Source of the DNA: Alteromonas oceanisediminis
Lineage (GTDB): Bacteria > Pseudomonadota > Gammaproteobacteria > Enterobacterales > Alteromonadaceae
Direction: 5' to 3'
Assembly (NCBI RefSeq): GCF_018474025.1
Contig: NZ_JAHCTA010000002.1
Coordinates: 186,562-250,561 of the forward strand
Length of the DNA: 64,000 nucleotides
Within the stretch, counting starts at the first letter, position 1. The number at the start of each line of letters is the position of its first letter. Below the pieces are notes generated by a model that saw only the letters and a list, made by a program, of their open reading frames with translations, was not told the DNA's origin and searched no databases. The translations under genes and the position numbers were made by a program. Below are positions 54,916 through 64,000 of the stretch, piece after piece.

Positions 54916-55692
54916 TTATTTTATTAAGCCAACTCGTTTTCTGAACAGGAGTAGGGCAACAGCAGCCAACATTATTCCAATGGTTGACGGCTCTGACACA
55001 TTTACCACACCTGGAGGCTGAACCTGAGGCTGAGGCGAAGCGTCTCGTTCATGGAAACTAATCCAGTTTTCCGACCGAGCGTTTCTGATCACAAAATCTA
55101 GTCCAAGTACTGAGGATGATATGACCGAGCTCTGGATTAGCCCCAGCACTGAACTGTTGTTAGAATAAAACCAACCGGTTGCTGATTTCTTATTGGCAAA
55201 ACCTGTTGCTTTGAAATCTTCAAAATATTCTTCGCCTTTGCGCGAACTGGTTAGCGTCTCCACGTCCGAAAAGTTACCAAACTCGACGCCATTGACTTCA
55301 AGAAAGTTTTTGCCAGCTTGATACTCTTCTTTTGCGACAACATCGGCACCGACAGCATTGTCACCATCGTACAGTGATAAACGGATAGCAAGTTCAGCAA
55401 TGCCTGAACCTATCGCATCAAGCATTGATGACGAAAACGATAAGGCCCCGAGTTGCTGCGAAGCAAAGTCTAATCGCTCACTATTAACATGACCGTGAAA
55501 TAAGTCGTCTCTGGAAATATAGTTTACCAAACGTTGATTATCTGCAGTGATGATGTCAATAACTGCGCCACCGAACTTAGGTATGTCACCGGGTAGAGCA
55601 CCCGCACTGGTCGGAGAGTTAGTTAAGATCAAATTTGCGTTGGCATTCATCGCGAATGCGCTAACCGCTAACAACAATACTCGTAACAACAT
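54916..55692 (-). CDS. PEP-CTERM sorted exported protein
   Basis: This 258-residue protein has a signal peptide (LRVLLLAVSAFAMNANA) and the C-terminal sorting tail VSEPSTIGIMLAAVALLLFRKR: PEP-like motif (SEPST), hydrophobic helix, basic end. PEP-CTERM tails are processed by exosortases, which usually accompany extracellular polysaccharide genes; the alginate operon lies directly downstream, although no exosortase gene is in view. A Pro/Gln linker (SPQPQVQPPG) precedes the tail. The body resembles no enzyme I know. Confidence 0.85.
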   Translation of the reverse strand: MLLRVLLLAVSAFAMNANANLILTNSPTSAGALPGDIPKFGGAVIDIITADNQRLVNYISRDDLFHGHVNSERLDFASQQLGALSFSSSMLDAIGSGIAELAIRLSLYDGDNAVGADVVAKEEYQAGKNFLEVNGVEFGNFSDVETLTSSRKGEEYFEDFKATGFANKKSATGWFYSNNSSVLGLIQSSVISSSVLGLDFVIRNARSENWISFHERDASPQPQVQPPGVVNVSEPSTIGIMLAAVALLLFRKRVGLIK

Positions 55693-55806
55693 TTTGACAC
55701 TCCAAGGCGTTGTATTTAATTTCTGTATTCTCTATGCAAAAAAGATGCTGGGATATGGCAAAACGCGTCAAAATTTAGAAAATTTTGTGACAACGAGCCT
55801 TATCGT

Positions 55807-57684
55807 TTAGCGCAGCCCCTCTGGATCGTTGCTTAATACTTCAATTCTATCAGCACATTTACGCGCCACATCTTCTGCAGCAAGACTCCATTTGATGTTC
55901 AAACCCTTCATGTGTTGCTGAAGAATAGCACAAAAAGGAACTCGACTTTCTGGTAAATTAGCCCGATTTTTTAAGTGTAGGCGTATCGATGACGCGACAC
56001 TGATAATTCCTCTGACGGCGACGGGGCTCTGTTCGCGAACTTTAGAGAATTCCGCCAATGCCTTAAGAGATTGCGTAAGGTGATTTGGTAGATTCCAGTA
56101 TGAAGACAAAAAAGCACTTGCCTGAGGACTGCTGATCCCAAGCCGGTTCAATTGAAGCTCATGCGCTTGGACCAGTGTGAATTCAACGGGAGTGTCGGCG
56201 CGTAGAGACGCAAACTTTGAGGGTAAGCAATGAGCAATAAATAAAGAGCCAATATCGTAAAACAATCCAGTAAAGTAAAGCTCGCCACCAGACTGCTTGC
56301 CAAATGCTCCTGTTTTTCCCAAGTCTTCGCACAATTCTGCAGTGGCGAGGCTACTAAGCCAAAATTCCTGTGTATCGAATATTTCTTTATCAAGGCTAAA
56401 GAGTCGGGACGACAGCAACATTAATGCAAGTGCCTTGAGCTTTTCTGTACCAAAGACCCCTAAAATGGCTTGCTTTAACGTACTCACATGGCTATTCGCA
56501 TACATGGCGCTACCCGCGATTTGCATCACTTTAGCGACTAAACCAGAGTCCTGTGAAACAATGTTCACCAGTTCGTCTAGATGACTTTCATCTTGGTTTA
56601 ATACCTTCAAAAGTCGTGTGGCAGTTACTGGTAAATTAGGTATGTTATCAGGGTGAATGATATCCGTTACTTTGCGTTCACAGGCGAGTAGTGAGTAACT
56701 TGCTTGCATTTGTGCTGGAGTAAACCCCTGCCATTTTTTAAATGCACGTTCAAACGTCGAACGCTCAGAGAACCCGACACGTTCGGCCACTGTTGCAATC
56801 GGCTTTCCTGAAAACAATAACTCCAGCGACAGTTTATTTCTAAACGCGCTGACAACCTCTTTGTAAGTCGTATTTTGCTCGGTCAATTGGCGGTTTAGCG
56901 TTCGTTCACTCATATGCAAGGCTTCGGCCGTAGATCGCAGAGAGATTGCTTGAAGACTTTCTTGCTGGCGTAAAATCTCGCGCACTTTGGCTACTACACC
57001 AACGTTCTTTCCGCTGACCTTTAGTTGCAAGTCCACTTCTTCTTGAAACAAGCGCCGGAATCGGTCATTTGATCCCAAAAGAAACTTTTTCTCTGAATGG
57101 GGTGAAAACTCGATGATTGTGTAAGCTGGATCCAATTGACTCCCACGACGAATTTGAAATCCAGATTCGACCTCATCTCGAACAGTTGGGCTTGTACTAA
57201 GCGTAAGCGATGTCGCGTTATATGGATTGGAAATGTGCCAGAGTCGTAGGCAGAGGCAGATCGGCAATGAGCATTCTAAATGATTGTTTTCGGCGGGCAG
57301 CTCATGTGAGAAAACTAATTGATTGTTCTGGGCTTTAATGAGTCCTGTATGCCAACCAAATGACTTAGCGTATTTAGCATAAATAGCGCGCCATTCTGAT
57401 GCGTTTTGAGCGCTGACTAACAAATAACCAAGCACACCGAACGACTGAGCAGATAACCTGCTTATTATCCACGCAATAGTCGCTCGGCTGTCCTTTATCG
57501 CACATACCCGCTCGAACAGGTCTTGCACATACTCATATTTCACGAAGGTAATTTCGTCGTTGAGTTTAGATAAGTTGACCTTTCGTAGGTGACTATCTAA
57601 TTTATCGTATTCGTGAAACTCGCCTTCGATGATTTCGACAATATTTTTGTAGATTAAGCTAGGAAATCCGTTTAAATACTGCAC
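55807..57684 (-). CDS. AraC-type regulator fused to an HDOD domain
   Basis: This 625-residue protein joins three parts. The N-terminal 190 residues resemble the arabinose-binding-like domain of OruR/ArgR-type AraC regulators (ASEWRAIYAKYAKSFGWHTG). Residues about 235-335 are the AraC HTH pair (LRSTAEALHMSERTLNRQL and TVAERVGFSERSTFERAFKKWQG FTPAQ). The rest (about 345-560) is an HDOD domain (IPNLPVTATRLLKVLNQDESHLDELVNIVSQDSGLVAKVMQIAG, FWLSSLATAELCEDLG). HDOD domains are usually linked to signalling and biofilm control, and a fusion with AraC is rare to my knowledge. Position upstream of the PEP-CTERM and alginate genes makes it a candidate regulator of them. Confidence 0.9.
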   Translation of the reverse strand: MQYLNGFPSLIYKNIVEIIEGEFHEYDKLDSHLRKVNLSKLNDEITFVKYEYVQDLFERVCAIKDSRATIAWIISRLSAQSFGVLGYLLVSAQNASEWRAIYAKYAKSFGWHTGLIKAQNNQLVFSHELPAENNHLECSLPICLCLRLWHISNPYNATSLTLSTSPTVRDEVESGFQIRRGSQLDPAYTIIEFSPHSEKKFLLGSNDRFRRLFQEEVDLQLKVSGKNVGVVAKVREILRQQESLQAISLRSTAEALHMSERTLNRQLTEQNTTYKEVVSAFRNKLSLELLFSGKPIATVAERVGFSERSTFERAFKKWQGFTPAQMQASYSLLACERKVTDIIHPDNIPNLPVTATRLLKVLNQDESHLDELVNIVSQDSGLVAKVMQIAGSAMYANSHVSTLKQAILGVFGTEKLKALALMLLSSRLFSLDKEIFDTQEFWLSSLATAELCEDLGKTGAFGKQSGGELYFTGLFYDIGSLFIAHCLPSKFASLRADTPVEFTLVQAHELQLNRLGISSPQASAFLSSYWNLPNHLTQSLKALAEFSKVREQSPVAVRGIISVASSIRLHLKNRANLPESRVPFCAILQQHMKGLNIKWSLAAEDVARKCADRIEVLSNDPEGLR

Positions 57685-57700
57685 AATTGTTACACCTTAG

Positions 57701-59320
57701 CTAGTTAAGTTCAGTGATCGCAAACACCATATCCCGCCACTCATGGTTTTCGATTTCATCCACATCATAGGGATGGAGTCGAAAGCCGGTAACATTGCCA
57801 TTTGCATTCACTGAAAAGTGAATGAACGCGTTGGAAGCGGCATTCTGATTATCCCATTCTATCACCCAGGTATGGTCGCGAAAGGGTTTCAGCTCACCGG
57901 TTAACATCGGCATTTTTTGCGCATGAATACGCAAGCTATCCTGATGCTGAGACACCGTCATGCTGCCAAACCATTTATCGGTAAATTCCCCGGTGTACGC
58001 ACTCGCTGGTAAACTAACGCTGTTAGTGCCTTGCGGTTCAGTATGGCGGGCAAGATAGCGCTGTTCGCGCTCGGCCTGATAGTCAACGTAGGCTTCAATC
58101 CAATCTTTTCTGGGTGCCTCATCAACAAACTGACGCAACAAGGTTTGCATCACAGCGCCGCGCGCACCGTAGTTTGAGCCATTGTTCAGTAGCACAAAAC
58201 CTACGTTCAAATCCGGTAAAAGCGCCGCATACGCTTGGTAACCCGACAGGGTTCCTGTGTGCGATACCATTTTATGACCGAGAAAGTTGCTTAAACGCCA
58301 TCCCAATCCATAGGATTTTAGCACCGTCCCATCCCATTCCTCGTCGGTATCACTGACACCCAGAACGGTGTTAGCAGACCACATATGTGTCAACTGTGCT
58401 GGGCTAAACAAAGGAAAATGAGTGTCTTCAGCCTGCGCTGTGTCATCGTTACGCTGTGAGTAGAGAGCCAGCAAGTGTTGTAGCCACTTTGCCATGCCCT
58501 CAGCGTTGCAGACTATACCGCCAGCAGCCGCTGAGGCCAGCGCCTTACCGTGGATACCGTTGCGTGGAATGGCGTAGATGCCGCGCTCATCATTGTGCCC
58601 GTACGCATCAGCGATATTCTTCATGGCTGTTTTGGGCATATCACCGGCGAAACACGACATGCCAAGCGGTCCGAACAACGCATCATCAATGTATTCATCC
58701 CACGGTTTTCCGACTACAGCAGAGACCACTTCGGCAGCGGTAATGTACATCACGTTACTGTAAGCATAGCGGCTACGAAAACTTGATTGGGGTGTTAAAT
58801 AGCGCAGATTACTGACAATCTCCTCGCGGCTAAATCCGGCAGGCTCAGGCCACAACATAGCGTCACCGGCACCACTGCCCAGTCCACTGCGGTGCGTGAG
58901 TAAGTCGCGTAGCGTCATTTCTCGGGTGGCATAAGCATCGTAAAGACGAAATTGGGGAAGATAATCAATCACACGATCGTCCCAGTCAAGGTCGTCGCGC
59001 TCGACCAACATCGCAACACTGGCGGCCGTAAATGCTTTACTGGTCGAGGCTAAGCGAAAATACGTTTGATTGGTCACCGGTGCGTTTGTCGCCAGGTTGC
59101 GTACGCCAAACCCTTCACTCATTACCACGTTGTCACCGTGTACCACCGCCACCGCCATGCCGGGTGTATGGAAAGTTTGTAGTGCGCGATGGACGACTGA
59201 TTCAACGTGTTCTGTGTTGAAGGTTTCCGCGAAACTGGCGCCCGTTGCTAAGCCCTGCAAAGCTAACAGGGCGATGGCTAAATGAGTTTGAAATGGTTTT
59301 GTCCCTGTGGACCTTTTCAT
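57701..59320 (-). CDS. Serine hydrolase of the class C beta-lactamase/DD-peptidase type
   Basis: The ATG at 59320 follows AGGAG; it gives 539 residues with a signal peptide (LAIALLALQGLATGASFA). The beta-lactamase-like domain has the nucleophile motif STSKAF, the YSN motif (RYAYSNVMY) and HTG (MVSHTGTLSG). A C-terminal lipocalin-like domain (about 440-535, YTGEFTDKWFGSMTVS) follows, as in the DUF3471-type esterases. It probably acts on D-amino esters, peptides or esters in the periplasm; true beta-lactamase activity is less likely. The next gene starts 16 bases downstream on the same strand. Confidence 0.9.
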   Translation of the reverse strand: MKRSTGTKPFQTHLAIALLALQGLATGASFAETFNTEHVESVVHRALQTFHTPGMAVAVVHGDNVVMSEGFGVRNLATNAPVTNQTYFRLASTSKAFTAASVAMLVERDDLDWDDRVIDYLPQFRLYDAYATREMTLRDLLTHRSGLGSGAGDAMLWPEPAGFSREEIVSNLRYLTPQSSFRSRYAYSNVMYITAAEVVSAVVGKPWDEYIDDALFGPLGMSCFAGDMPKTAMKNIADAYGHNDERGIYAIPRNGIHGKALASAAAGGIVCNAEGMAKWLQHLLALYSQRNDDTAQAEDTHFPLFSPAQLTHMWSANTVLGVSDTDEEWDGTVLKSYGLGWRLSNFLGHKMVSHTGTLSGYQAYAALLPDLNVGFVLLNNGSNYGARGAVMQTLLRQFVDEAPRKDWIEAYVDYQAEREQRYLARHTEPQGTNSVSLPASAYTGEFTDKWFGSMTVSQHQDSLRIHAQKMPMLTGELKPFRDHTWVIEWDNQNAASNAFIHFSVNANGNVTGFRLHPYDVDEIENHEWRDMVFAITELN

Positions 59321-59666
59321 CGGTGAACTCCTACTTGACTGGTGTGCGGAAAAGACATGGTGTTGCCATTGGTATAGTGACGTAAATTGACGCCAAGTGC
59401 ACTCTGGATTTGAATCCGTCATTCGTCGCTGTACAAAGTTCGTTCAACGCAGCGCATGACTCGGCATTTTTCTGAAAAAAGTGACATTTTTTGACTATTT
59501 GGATTGCATAATGCGTTAAAAATAATTTAACCTTCATGCCAAGTGCAATATTCTGCTGCAAAACATCGTTGCACGCGTTTCCGCATTACGCGTTAAGCGC
59601 CAAATATAATTATAAAAACTTGCACCTAAAACGGATTTGGGTTGATTAACCGTTTTGGACTCCTGC
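59321..59666. other. Divergent intergenic region upstream of the giant repeat protein
   Basis: The 346 bases hold no gene. A TATAAT at 59605-59610 could be the -10 element for the rightward gene at 59667, though no good -35 stands at 17 bases. An inverted repeat AAAACGG/CCGTTTT near 59630-59656 would form a hairpin in the 5' leader just before the weak ribosome binding site. Confidence 0.5.
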
Positions 59667-62600
59667 ATGAAAAATTCGATCTTCTCGCGCTTTTCGACAC
59701 GCGCTGCTTTACTGGGCACTCTGATAACTGCGAATGCCTTGGCGGCAACGCCGGTGATTACCAACCCTGTTCCTTCCGATGCTTTTGTTGGCGAGCAGTT
59801 TTGTTATAACGCATCACTCACTAATTCCGGTGCAACCGGGTATGGCCCGTATTTACGAGTCAGAACAAATCCAACCTTAACACTCGAGAGTGCTGCATTT
59901 TTGGGCAGTGCGCTCACGATTACTGATGTGGGTACGTTTAGTTCGCCGACTAACGTGTTAACCGACCCTGTTATTGACGAAGACGTCTCAGGTACCGCCG
60001 GTGACCAATTGTATACGGTCCCCTTGCCAATTGGCTCCGTGGTTACCAATGGGCCCGCACTGGTAACCCAACTGTGTTTCAGTCTCGACAGTGCCACCAC
60101 AATTGGTGATGCTTCAGCCATTTCATTAGAGCCGGTGTATGAATTTGGTGATTCTGCGACGGGCGCAAATGGCCCTGAAGTCGGCACGCCAATCAGCGAT
60201 AGCGTAACGGCAACATTGTTTCGCGTCACTTCGAGTAATTCTAGCGCCGAAGCTGAACTCGTCCCGGGTAGCGCATTCCAGGCTACGATGTCACATACGG
60301 TGGATATTGCTACCGGGCCGACGTTAAATTCTCTGGCTTTTGCCGATGCCCTAGACAGCGCCATTCAATACGCCAATTCGGCAACGATTACTGGTGGGAC
60401 TAATTGCTCCGCAACAACCGAACCCTCCACCAGCGTATCCGGGGGAAATCTGGATGTTGACTGTGCCAACGCTACCGGCACGGGAAGTGATTCCGACGTT
60501 GTGGTCAGTTACCCGTTCCATTTTGTTGACGTGTTGGATCCTCTGACATGTTCAACCTCTACGGTGACAAACCGAGTTGACTTTGACGCCAGCTTTTCAG
60601 GGGCGGCGTTACCATCCGCATTCGATACCAACACAGTCACCGCAAAACATGTCGCGGTCCAGCAAGGTGTGTCCAATGGTTCGGGAGTACCAAACGACAC
60701 GATTACCATCACCGACACTGTTCAAATAAGCGCATTTGCCGATGTGAGCGCATTAGTGCTGACCGATACTCTGCCTGACGGCCTGACATTTAACGCGCAT
60801 GGTGCGATGAACGTGAATGGTGCAGTAGCGATTACGCCAGCGGTTACGGTGCAGGGTGACAGTACAACCGAGGTAGTGTACGACGTGACAGCGGTTACCG
60901 GTACGCTAACCCGCGGTACAACATTAACCATTTCATACTCGGTAACTGTCAACCAAACCTACAACAGCGACAATGAACCATTGCGCGCAAATGATGGCTT
61001 ACCCATTGATCAATCCACGCTATACAGTATCGACAGTGGCGCGTCAGCATGTAATGAAGGATCGGGTAGTTCGGTGACAATCCGCCAGGTCACCTCCAGC
61101 AAAACTGTTCTCACCGGCAGCAGTGAATACATGCCGGGCGAAACGGTGACCTACCAGCTGACGCTTGAGATCCCCTCAGGTGACACCCAATCTATTGTGT
61201 TTGAAGACTACTTACCGTTACCGGTGTTTGATGCCACACAGGTTTCAACCAATACCACGTTAGCAAGCAACCCGAATATCTCACTCAGTAGCAGCGACAC
61301 GCTGGGGTTGGTTCCCACGTCCATCACGACCGATGCGGCCACCAATCGCGTCACGATTAATTGGCCCGATGTGAGCACGTCAACCGCGTCTACCATCGCC
61401 GTCGATTTAACCGTGACGGTGTCAAACGAACCGTTTGCCGATAATTTGCGTCAGGTTAACCTATTGCAAGTACAGACCAACAACACGCTGCTAACCACTA
61501 ATACAGGCTTAAAAAATGCGCCCATTTTGGTGCGAGCGCCGGTACTTTCGGTGCTGTTGGAAAACGATGTTGTTGGCAATGTCGATGCCGGTGATGTCGT
61601 CACTTACACGTTGACAGTCGATAACGAGGGTGGTGCCAGTGCGTTCGATATTATCGCTGACCTTCCTAGTATCACCGGCTTAACCAATCTCACGGTCACC
61701 AGTGCCGAAGTGGAGGGTAGTTCAGTTAGCCCATCGGGTTCGCTTTCGGCTGGAACTTATGAGTTGGCCGGGCCGCTAGCGGCGGGCGAAACTTACATTG
61801 TCACCTTCACCCAGACCGTGGCCGATGATGTGAACCCAGCGACTGAACTGACCTCTCAAGCGAGCGTGACATGGGCGTCAAATGACAATCAAACCGCGTT
61901 TCCGGCGCAAACCAGCGATAGCAGTATTACAGCGGATGATATCAGTATTGCTGCGCGCATTGTGTCACCAACCGGAAATGTCGTCGTGGGCGACACAGTG
62001 ACTTATGCCGTTGACGTGACATTGCCAGAGGGTGACGTGCAAACGCTAACGCTCGATTTAGGATTGCCCAACGGGATTGAATATACTGCGAATTCAGTGA
62101 GTGTCGACGCATCAAGTTTTTCAGGGAGCGTAAGCAGTTCACCAACGGTGACTGCCAGCGGCAGCGTGGCTACCGGTCAGGATATTGAAGTCGTGTTCAG
62201 CGGCACCACAACAACCACTGACGATAACAATCCTGCCAACAATACCTTCACGCTAAGCTTTACCGGTTTAGTCAAGGATGATGCCTCAAATAGTGGTTCA
62301 ACCAACGTCCAGCAGAAACAGCTCGCGACATCAGCAACGTATTCCGGGCAATCTGGCGGCGCACAAACATCGGTTACCAGCAACAATTTCGCTGAACACC
62401 AACTGGCGGTCACAACAACGGTTGCACCGGATACGGATTTGGAAGTTGGGGATTCAGTCACCGTGACGATTTTGGTCGAAAATACGGGTACTGCCGACGC
62501 TTTTGATATGGCGGTTGTCAGTGTGGTCAATACTGACTTGTTTGATTTCAATAGCATTGCTGAGGGTACAACGCCCAGCGGATTTTCATTTTCGACGCTA

Positions 62601-64000
62601 AATACCCCGATGTCATCAGGGGGAGCAAACACACCGCGGGTTGAGTACAGCGGCGCCACGCTTGCGGCAGGCGCTAGCGTGACATTCACTTATACTGCTA
62701 CCGTTAAAACCGAAGTCGACAGCGGTGCAAGTTTCGACATTGATGCAACCGCCACTGGCGATAGTCAATCAGGCGCAGCAGCTGAACAACGCAGTGACTC
62801 TGCCACGGGCAGTGACAGTGCGTCGACAGGTGCAATTGCCGCCTCATCAATTGACTTGATTGATTCGTCTGAATCCTTTACGTCAAGCACCGGCACGCGC
62901 ACCAGTGCAATCGGTGAAGTACTTACCTATGCGTTTGAAGTGGCAGTACCCGAAGGGATCAGTCGCGAAACCACGGATGGCAATATCATTACCATTGAAC
63001 TGCCAGATGGCATGCAATTCGTTACGGGTACAGCGTTGATTAAAGCCAGCTTTGATTCGGCAATATCCACCTCAAACAGTGTCACACTGTCAGGAACAGA
63101 CACGAGTATCACGCCGACGCTAAATCAGCAGACAATCGTATTTGATCTGGGTGATATCACTAACAGCGACGATGATGCTAATGATGAAACAATCACCGTC
63201 ACCGTTGACGTGCTGACGTTAAACACAACCGACAACAATCGCAATGACCTAAAAACGGTGCTGGGTAAGGTAAACTACAACAATCAGGCGAATACCGCTC
63301 AGTCGTCTTCAACCAGTCAAAATATTCGCATTGCTGAGCCTGACTTGAGCGTAACCAAAGCCGCCTCACCAACCACGGTTTCAGGTGGCTCAACGGCAAC
63401 TTTCACCGTCGTTCTCTCAAACAGCACCGCTGCGCGCGCCACTCGGGGGTATGACTGGATGATCACAGATGACGTGCCGAGCGAATTCAATTCCGTGGCA
63501 TTAACCAGCGCTGTGTTGTCCAGAGGCAGTTTAGACATCAGTGGGTGCGTTGATATTTCAGGCAACACGTTGACAGTGTCGCCCGACGATGCGAGCTGCC
63601 CCGGTTCAGGCGAAGACTACATTGCCAGCGGCGAAAGCATTACCATCATTTATACGGCTGAGGTTGATACCTCGATCGGATTTGAGCAAACCATCACTAA
63701 CACGGTACAGGCGTCTGCAACCTCTCTGCCGGGTGATAATGGTACCGCTGGCGCGACCAGCGGCGCGCCAGACAGTGATACAGGCGAGAGAACCGGCAGT
63801 GGTGTTACCAATACTTCCGGACAAGCCGTTAACGATAATGTGACCTCCGCAATGGCATCGGTGACCAGTGATGCACCGTCTTTATCGCTCACTGCGTCAA
63901 CGGATGAAGTGCCTGTACGAGGCGAAGTTGATCTTGTCGCAACCTTTGCCGTCCCCACAGGCTCAACAGATAATTTTATTTATACGCTTGATTTGCCGAC
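59667..64000 (+). CDS. Giant secreted protein with DUF11-type repeats, incomplete at the right edge
   Basis: From the ATG at 59667 the frame is open to the end of the window (over 1,440 codons). It starts with a signal peptide (KNSIFSRFSTRAALLGTLIT ANALAA) and continues as beta-rich, Thr/Ser/Asp-rich repeats of about 110-150 residues of the conserved-repeat DUF11/isopeptide type: VLLENDVVGNVDAGDVVTYTLTVDNEG, IAARIVSPTGNVVVGDTVTYAVDV, APDTDLEVGDSVTVTILVENTGTADAFD, LSVTKAASPTTVSGGSTATFTVVLSN. Early cysteines (FCYNASL, LCFSLDS, CSATTE) may form disulfides. It should be a surface or matrix adhesin. Its anchor or secretion signal lies beyond the window. Confidence 0.88.
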   Translation, partial: MKNSIFSRFSTRAALLGTLITANALAATPVITNPVPSDAFVGEQFCYNASLTNSGATGYGPYLRVRTNPTLTLESAAFLGSALTITDVGTFSSPTNVLTDPVIDEDVSGTAGDQLYTVPLPIGSVVTNGPALVTQLCFSLDSATTIGDASAISLEPVYEFGDSATGANGPEVGTPISDSVTATLFRVTSSNSSAEAELVPGSAFQATMSHTVDIATGPTLNSLAFADALDSAIQYANSATITGGTNCSATTEPSTSVSGGNLDVDCANATGTGSDSDVVVSYPFHFVDVLDPLTCSTSTVTNRVDFDASFSGAALPSAFDTNTVTAKHVAVQQGVSNGSGVPNDTITITDTVQISAFADVSALVLTDTLPDGLTFNAHGAMNVNGAVAITPAVTVQGDSTTEVVYDVTAVTGTLTRGTTLTISYSVTVNQTYNSDNEPLRANDGLPIDQSTLYSIDSGASACNEGSGSSVTIRQVTSSKTVLTGSSEYMPGETVTYQLTLEIPSGDTQSIVFEDYLPLPVFDATQVSTNTTLASNPNISLSSSDTLGLVPTSITTDAATNRVTINWPDVSTSTASTIAVDLTVTVSNEPFADNLRQVNLLQVQTNNTLLTTNTGLKNAPILVRAPVLSVLLENDVVGNVDAGDVVTYTLTVDNEGGASAFDIIADLPSITGLTNLTVTSAEVEGSSVSPSGSLSAGTYELAGPLAAGETYIVTFTQTVADDVNPATELTSQASVTWASNDNQTAFPAQTSDSSITADDISIAARIVSPTGNVVVGDTVTYAVDVTLPEGDVQTLTLDLGLPNGIEYTANSVSVDASSFSGSVSSSPTVTASGSVATGQDIEVVFSGTTTTTDDNNPANNTFTLSFTGLVKDDASNSGSTNVQQKQLATSATYSGQSGGAQTSVTSNNFAEHQLAVTTTVAPDTDLEVGDSVTVTILVENTGTADAFDMAVVSVVNTDLFDFNSIAEGTTPSGFSFSTLNTPMSSGGANTPRVEYSGATLAAGASVTFTYTATVKTEVDSGASFDIDATATGDSQSGAAAEQRSDSATGSDSASTGAIAASSIDLIDSSESFTSSTGTRTSAIGEVLTYAFEVAVPEGISRETTDGNIITIELPDGMQFVTGTALIKASFDSAISTSNSVTLSGTDTSITPTLNQQTIVFDLGDITNSDDDANDETITVTVDVLTLNTTDNNRNDLKTVLGKVNYNNQANTAQSSSTSQNIRIAEPDLSVTKAASPTTVSGGSTATFTVVLSNSTAARATRGYDWMITDDVPSEFNSVALTSAVLSRGSLDISGCVDISGNTLTVSPDDASCPGSGEDYIASGESITIIYTAEVDTSIGFEQTITNTVQASATSLPGDNGTAGATSGAPDSDTGERTGSGVTNTSGQAVNDNVTSAMASVTSDAPSLSLTASTDEVPVRGEVDLVATFAVPTGSTDNFIYTLDLP

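Noticed and set aside
57701-59320. Class C beta-lactamase conferring resistance
   Set aside because: The added lipocalin-like domain and HTG motif fit esterase or peptidase relatives better.
59804-63958. Many long minus-strand open frames opposite the giant repeat gene
   Set aside because: Their products are low-complexity Val/Ser/Ala chains that mirror the codon bias of the + strand coding frame, which alone carries a signal peptide and repeat motifs.
1-64000. CRISPR arrays, rRNA genes and complete insertion sequences
   Set aside because: No regularly spaced repeats, rRNA motifs or transposase genes were seen on either strand.

Overview
The window looks like chromosomal DNA of a marine, Gram-negative gammaproteobacterium, probably of the Alteromonadales/Cellvibrionales kind. 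The signs are a TonB-dependent receptor, periplasmic Cu,Zn superoxide dismutase, S9 peptidases, a GH97 alpha-glucosidase, ChaB, CreA, a DUF3392 protein, a PEP-CTERM protein and a Pseudomonas-type alginate operon. This assignment comes from gene content and not from any database search.

Layout. 1-3.3 kb is accessory: an unrecognised gene open at the left edge, a hipBA toxin-antitoxin pair, and a small membrane gene that appears frameshifted. 3.3-19.3 kb is one catabolic locus. Leftward genes encode four NTF2/SnoaL-like proteins, an ornithine-cyclodeaminase-family enzyme, a GPH-type sugar/cation symporter, a TonB-dependent receptor, an HpcH/HpaI aldolase, an alpha/beta hydrolase, a histidinol-dehydrogenase-like (HpsN-like) enzyme, a bicupin and a LacI-family regulator; a short-chain dehydrogenase runs divergently. 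Related palindromes centred on TTCGAA lie before the receptor, the cupin operon and the regulator/dehydrogenase pair, so these units look like one LacI-controlled regulon for import and oxidation of an unknown hydroxylated compound. The locus ends beside an atypical tRNA-Phe gene, which may mark an island boundary.

19.4-42 kb is mostly ordinary, unlinked housekeeping and stress genes: an orphan HTH gene, two MscS channels, a glycine-zipper stress protein, ChaB, a remnant of a DUF4287 gene, SodC with a repeat lipoprotein, two MFS transporters, a secreted polyester-type esterase, an S24 repressor, a response regulator, an S9 peptidase, a soluble PAS-chemoreceptor, CreA, an orphan CysD, and the GH97 enzyme.

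42-59.3 kb is built round alginate synthesis. AlgD makes GDP-mannuronate, Alg8 and Alg44 (c-di-GMP receptor) polymerise and transfer it, AlgK/AlgE form the outer-membrane exit, and AlgG/AlgX/AlgL modify, escort and trim the chain. The operon keeps the Pseudomonas order but stops after algL: algI, algJ, algF and algA are absent, and AlgX has lost all three residues of its acetyltransferase triad. The polymer is therefore predicted to be non-acetylated. An S9 peptidase follows the operon; a PEP-CTERM protein, an AraC-HDOD fusion regulator and a serine hydrolase precede it. From 59.7 kb a very long secreted repeat protein runs off the right edge.
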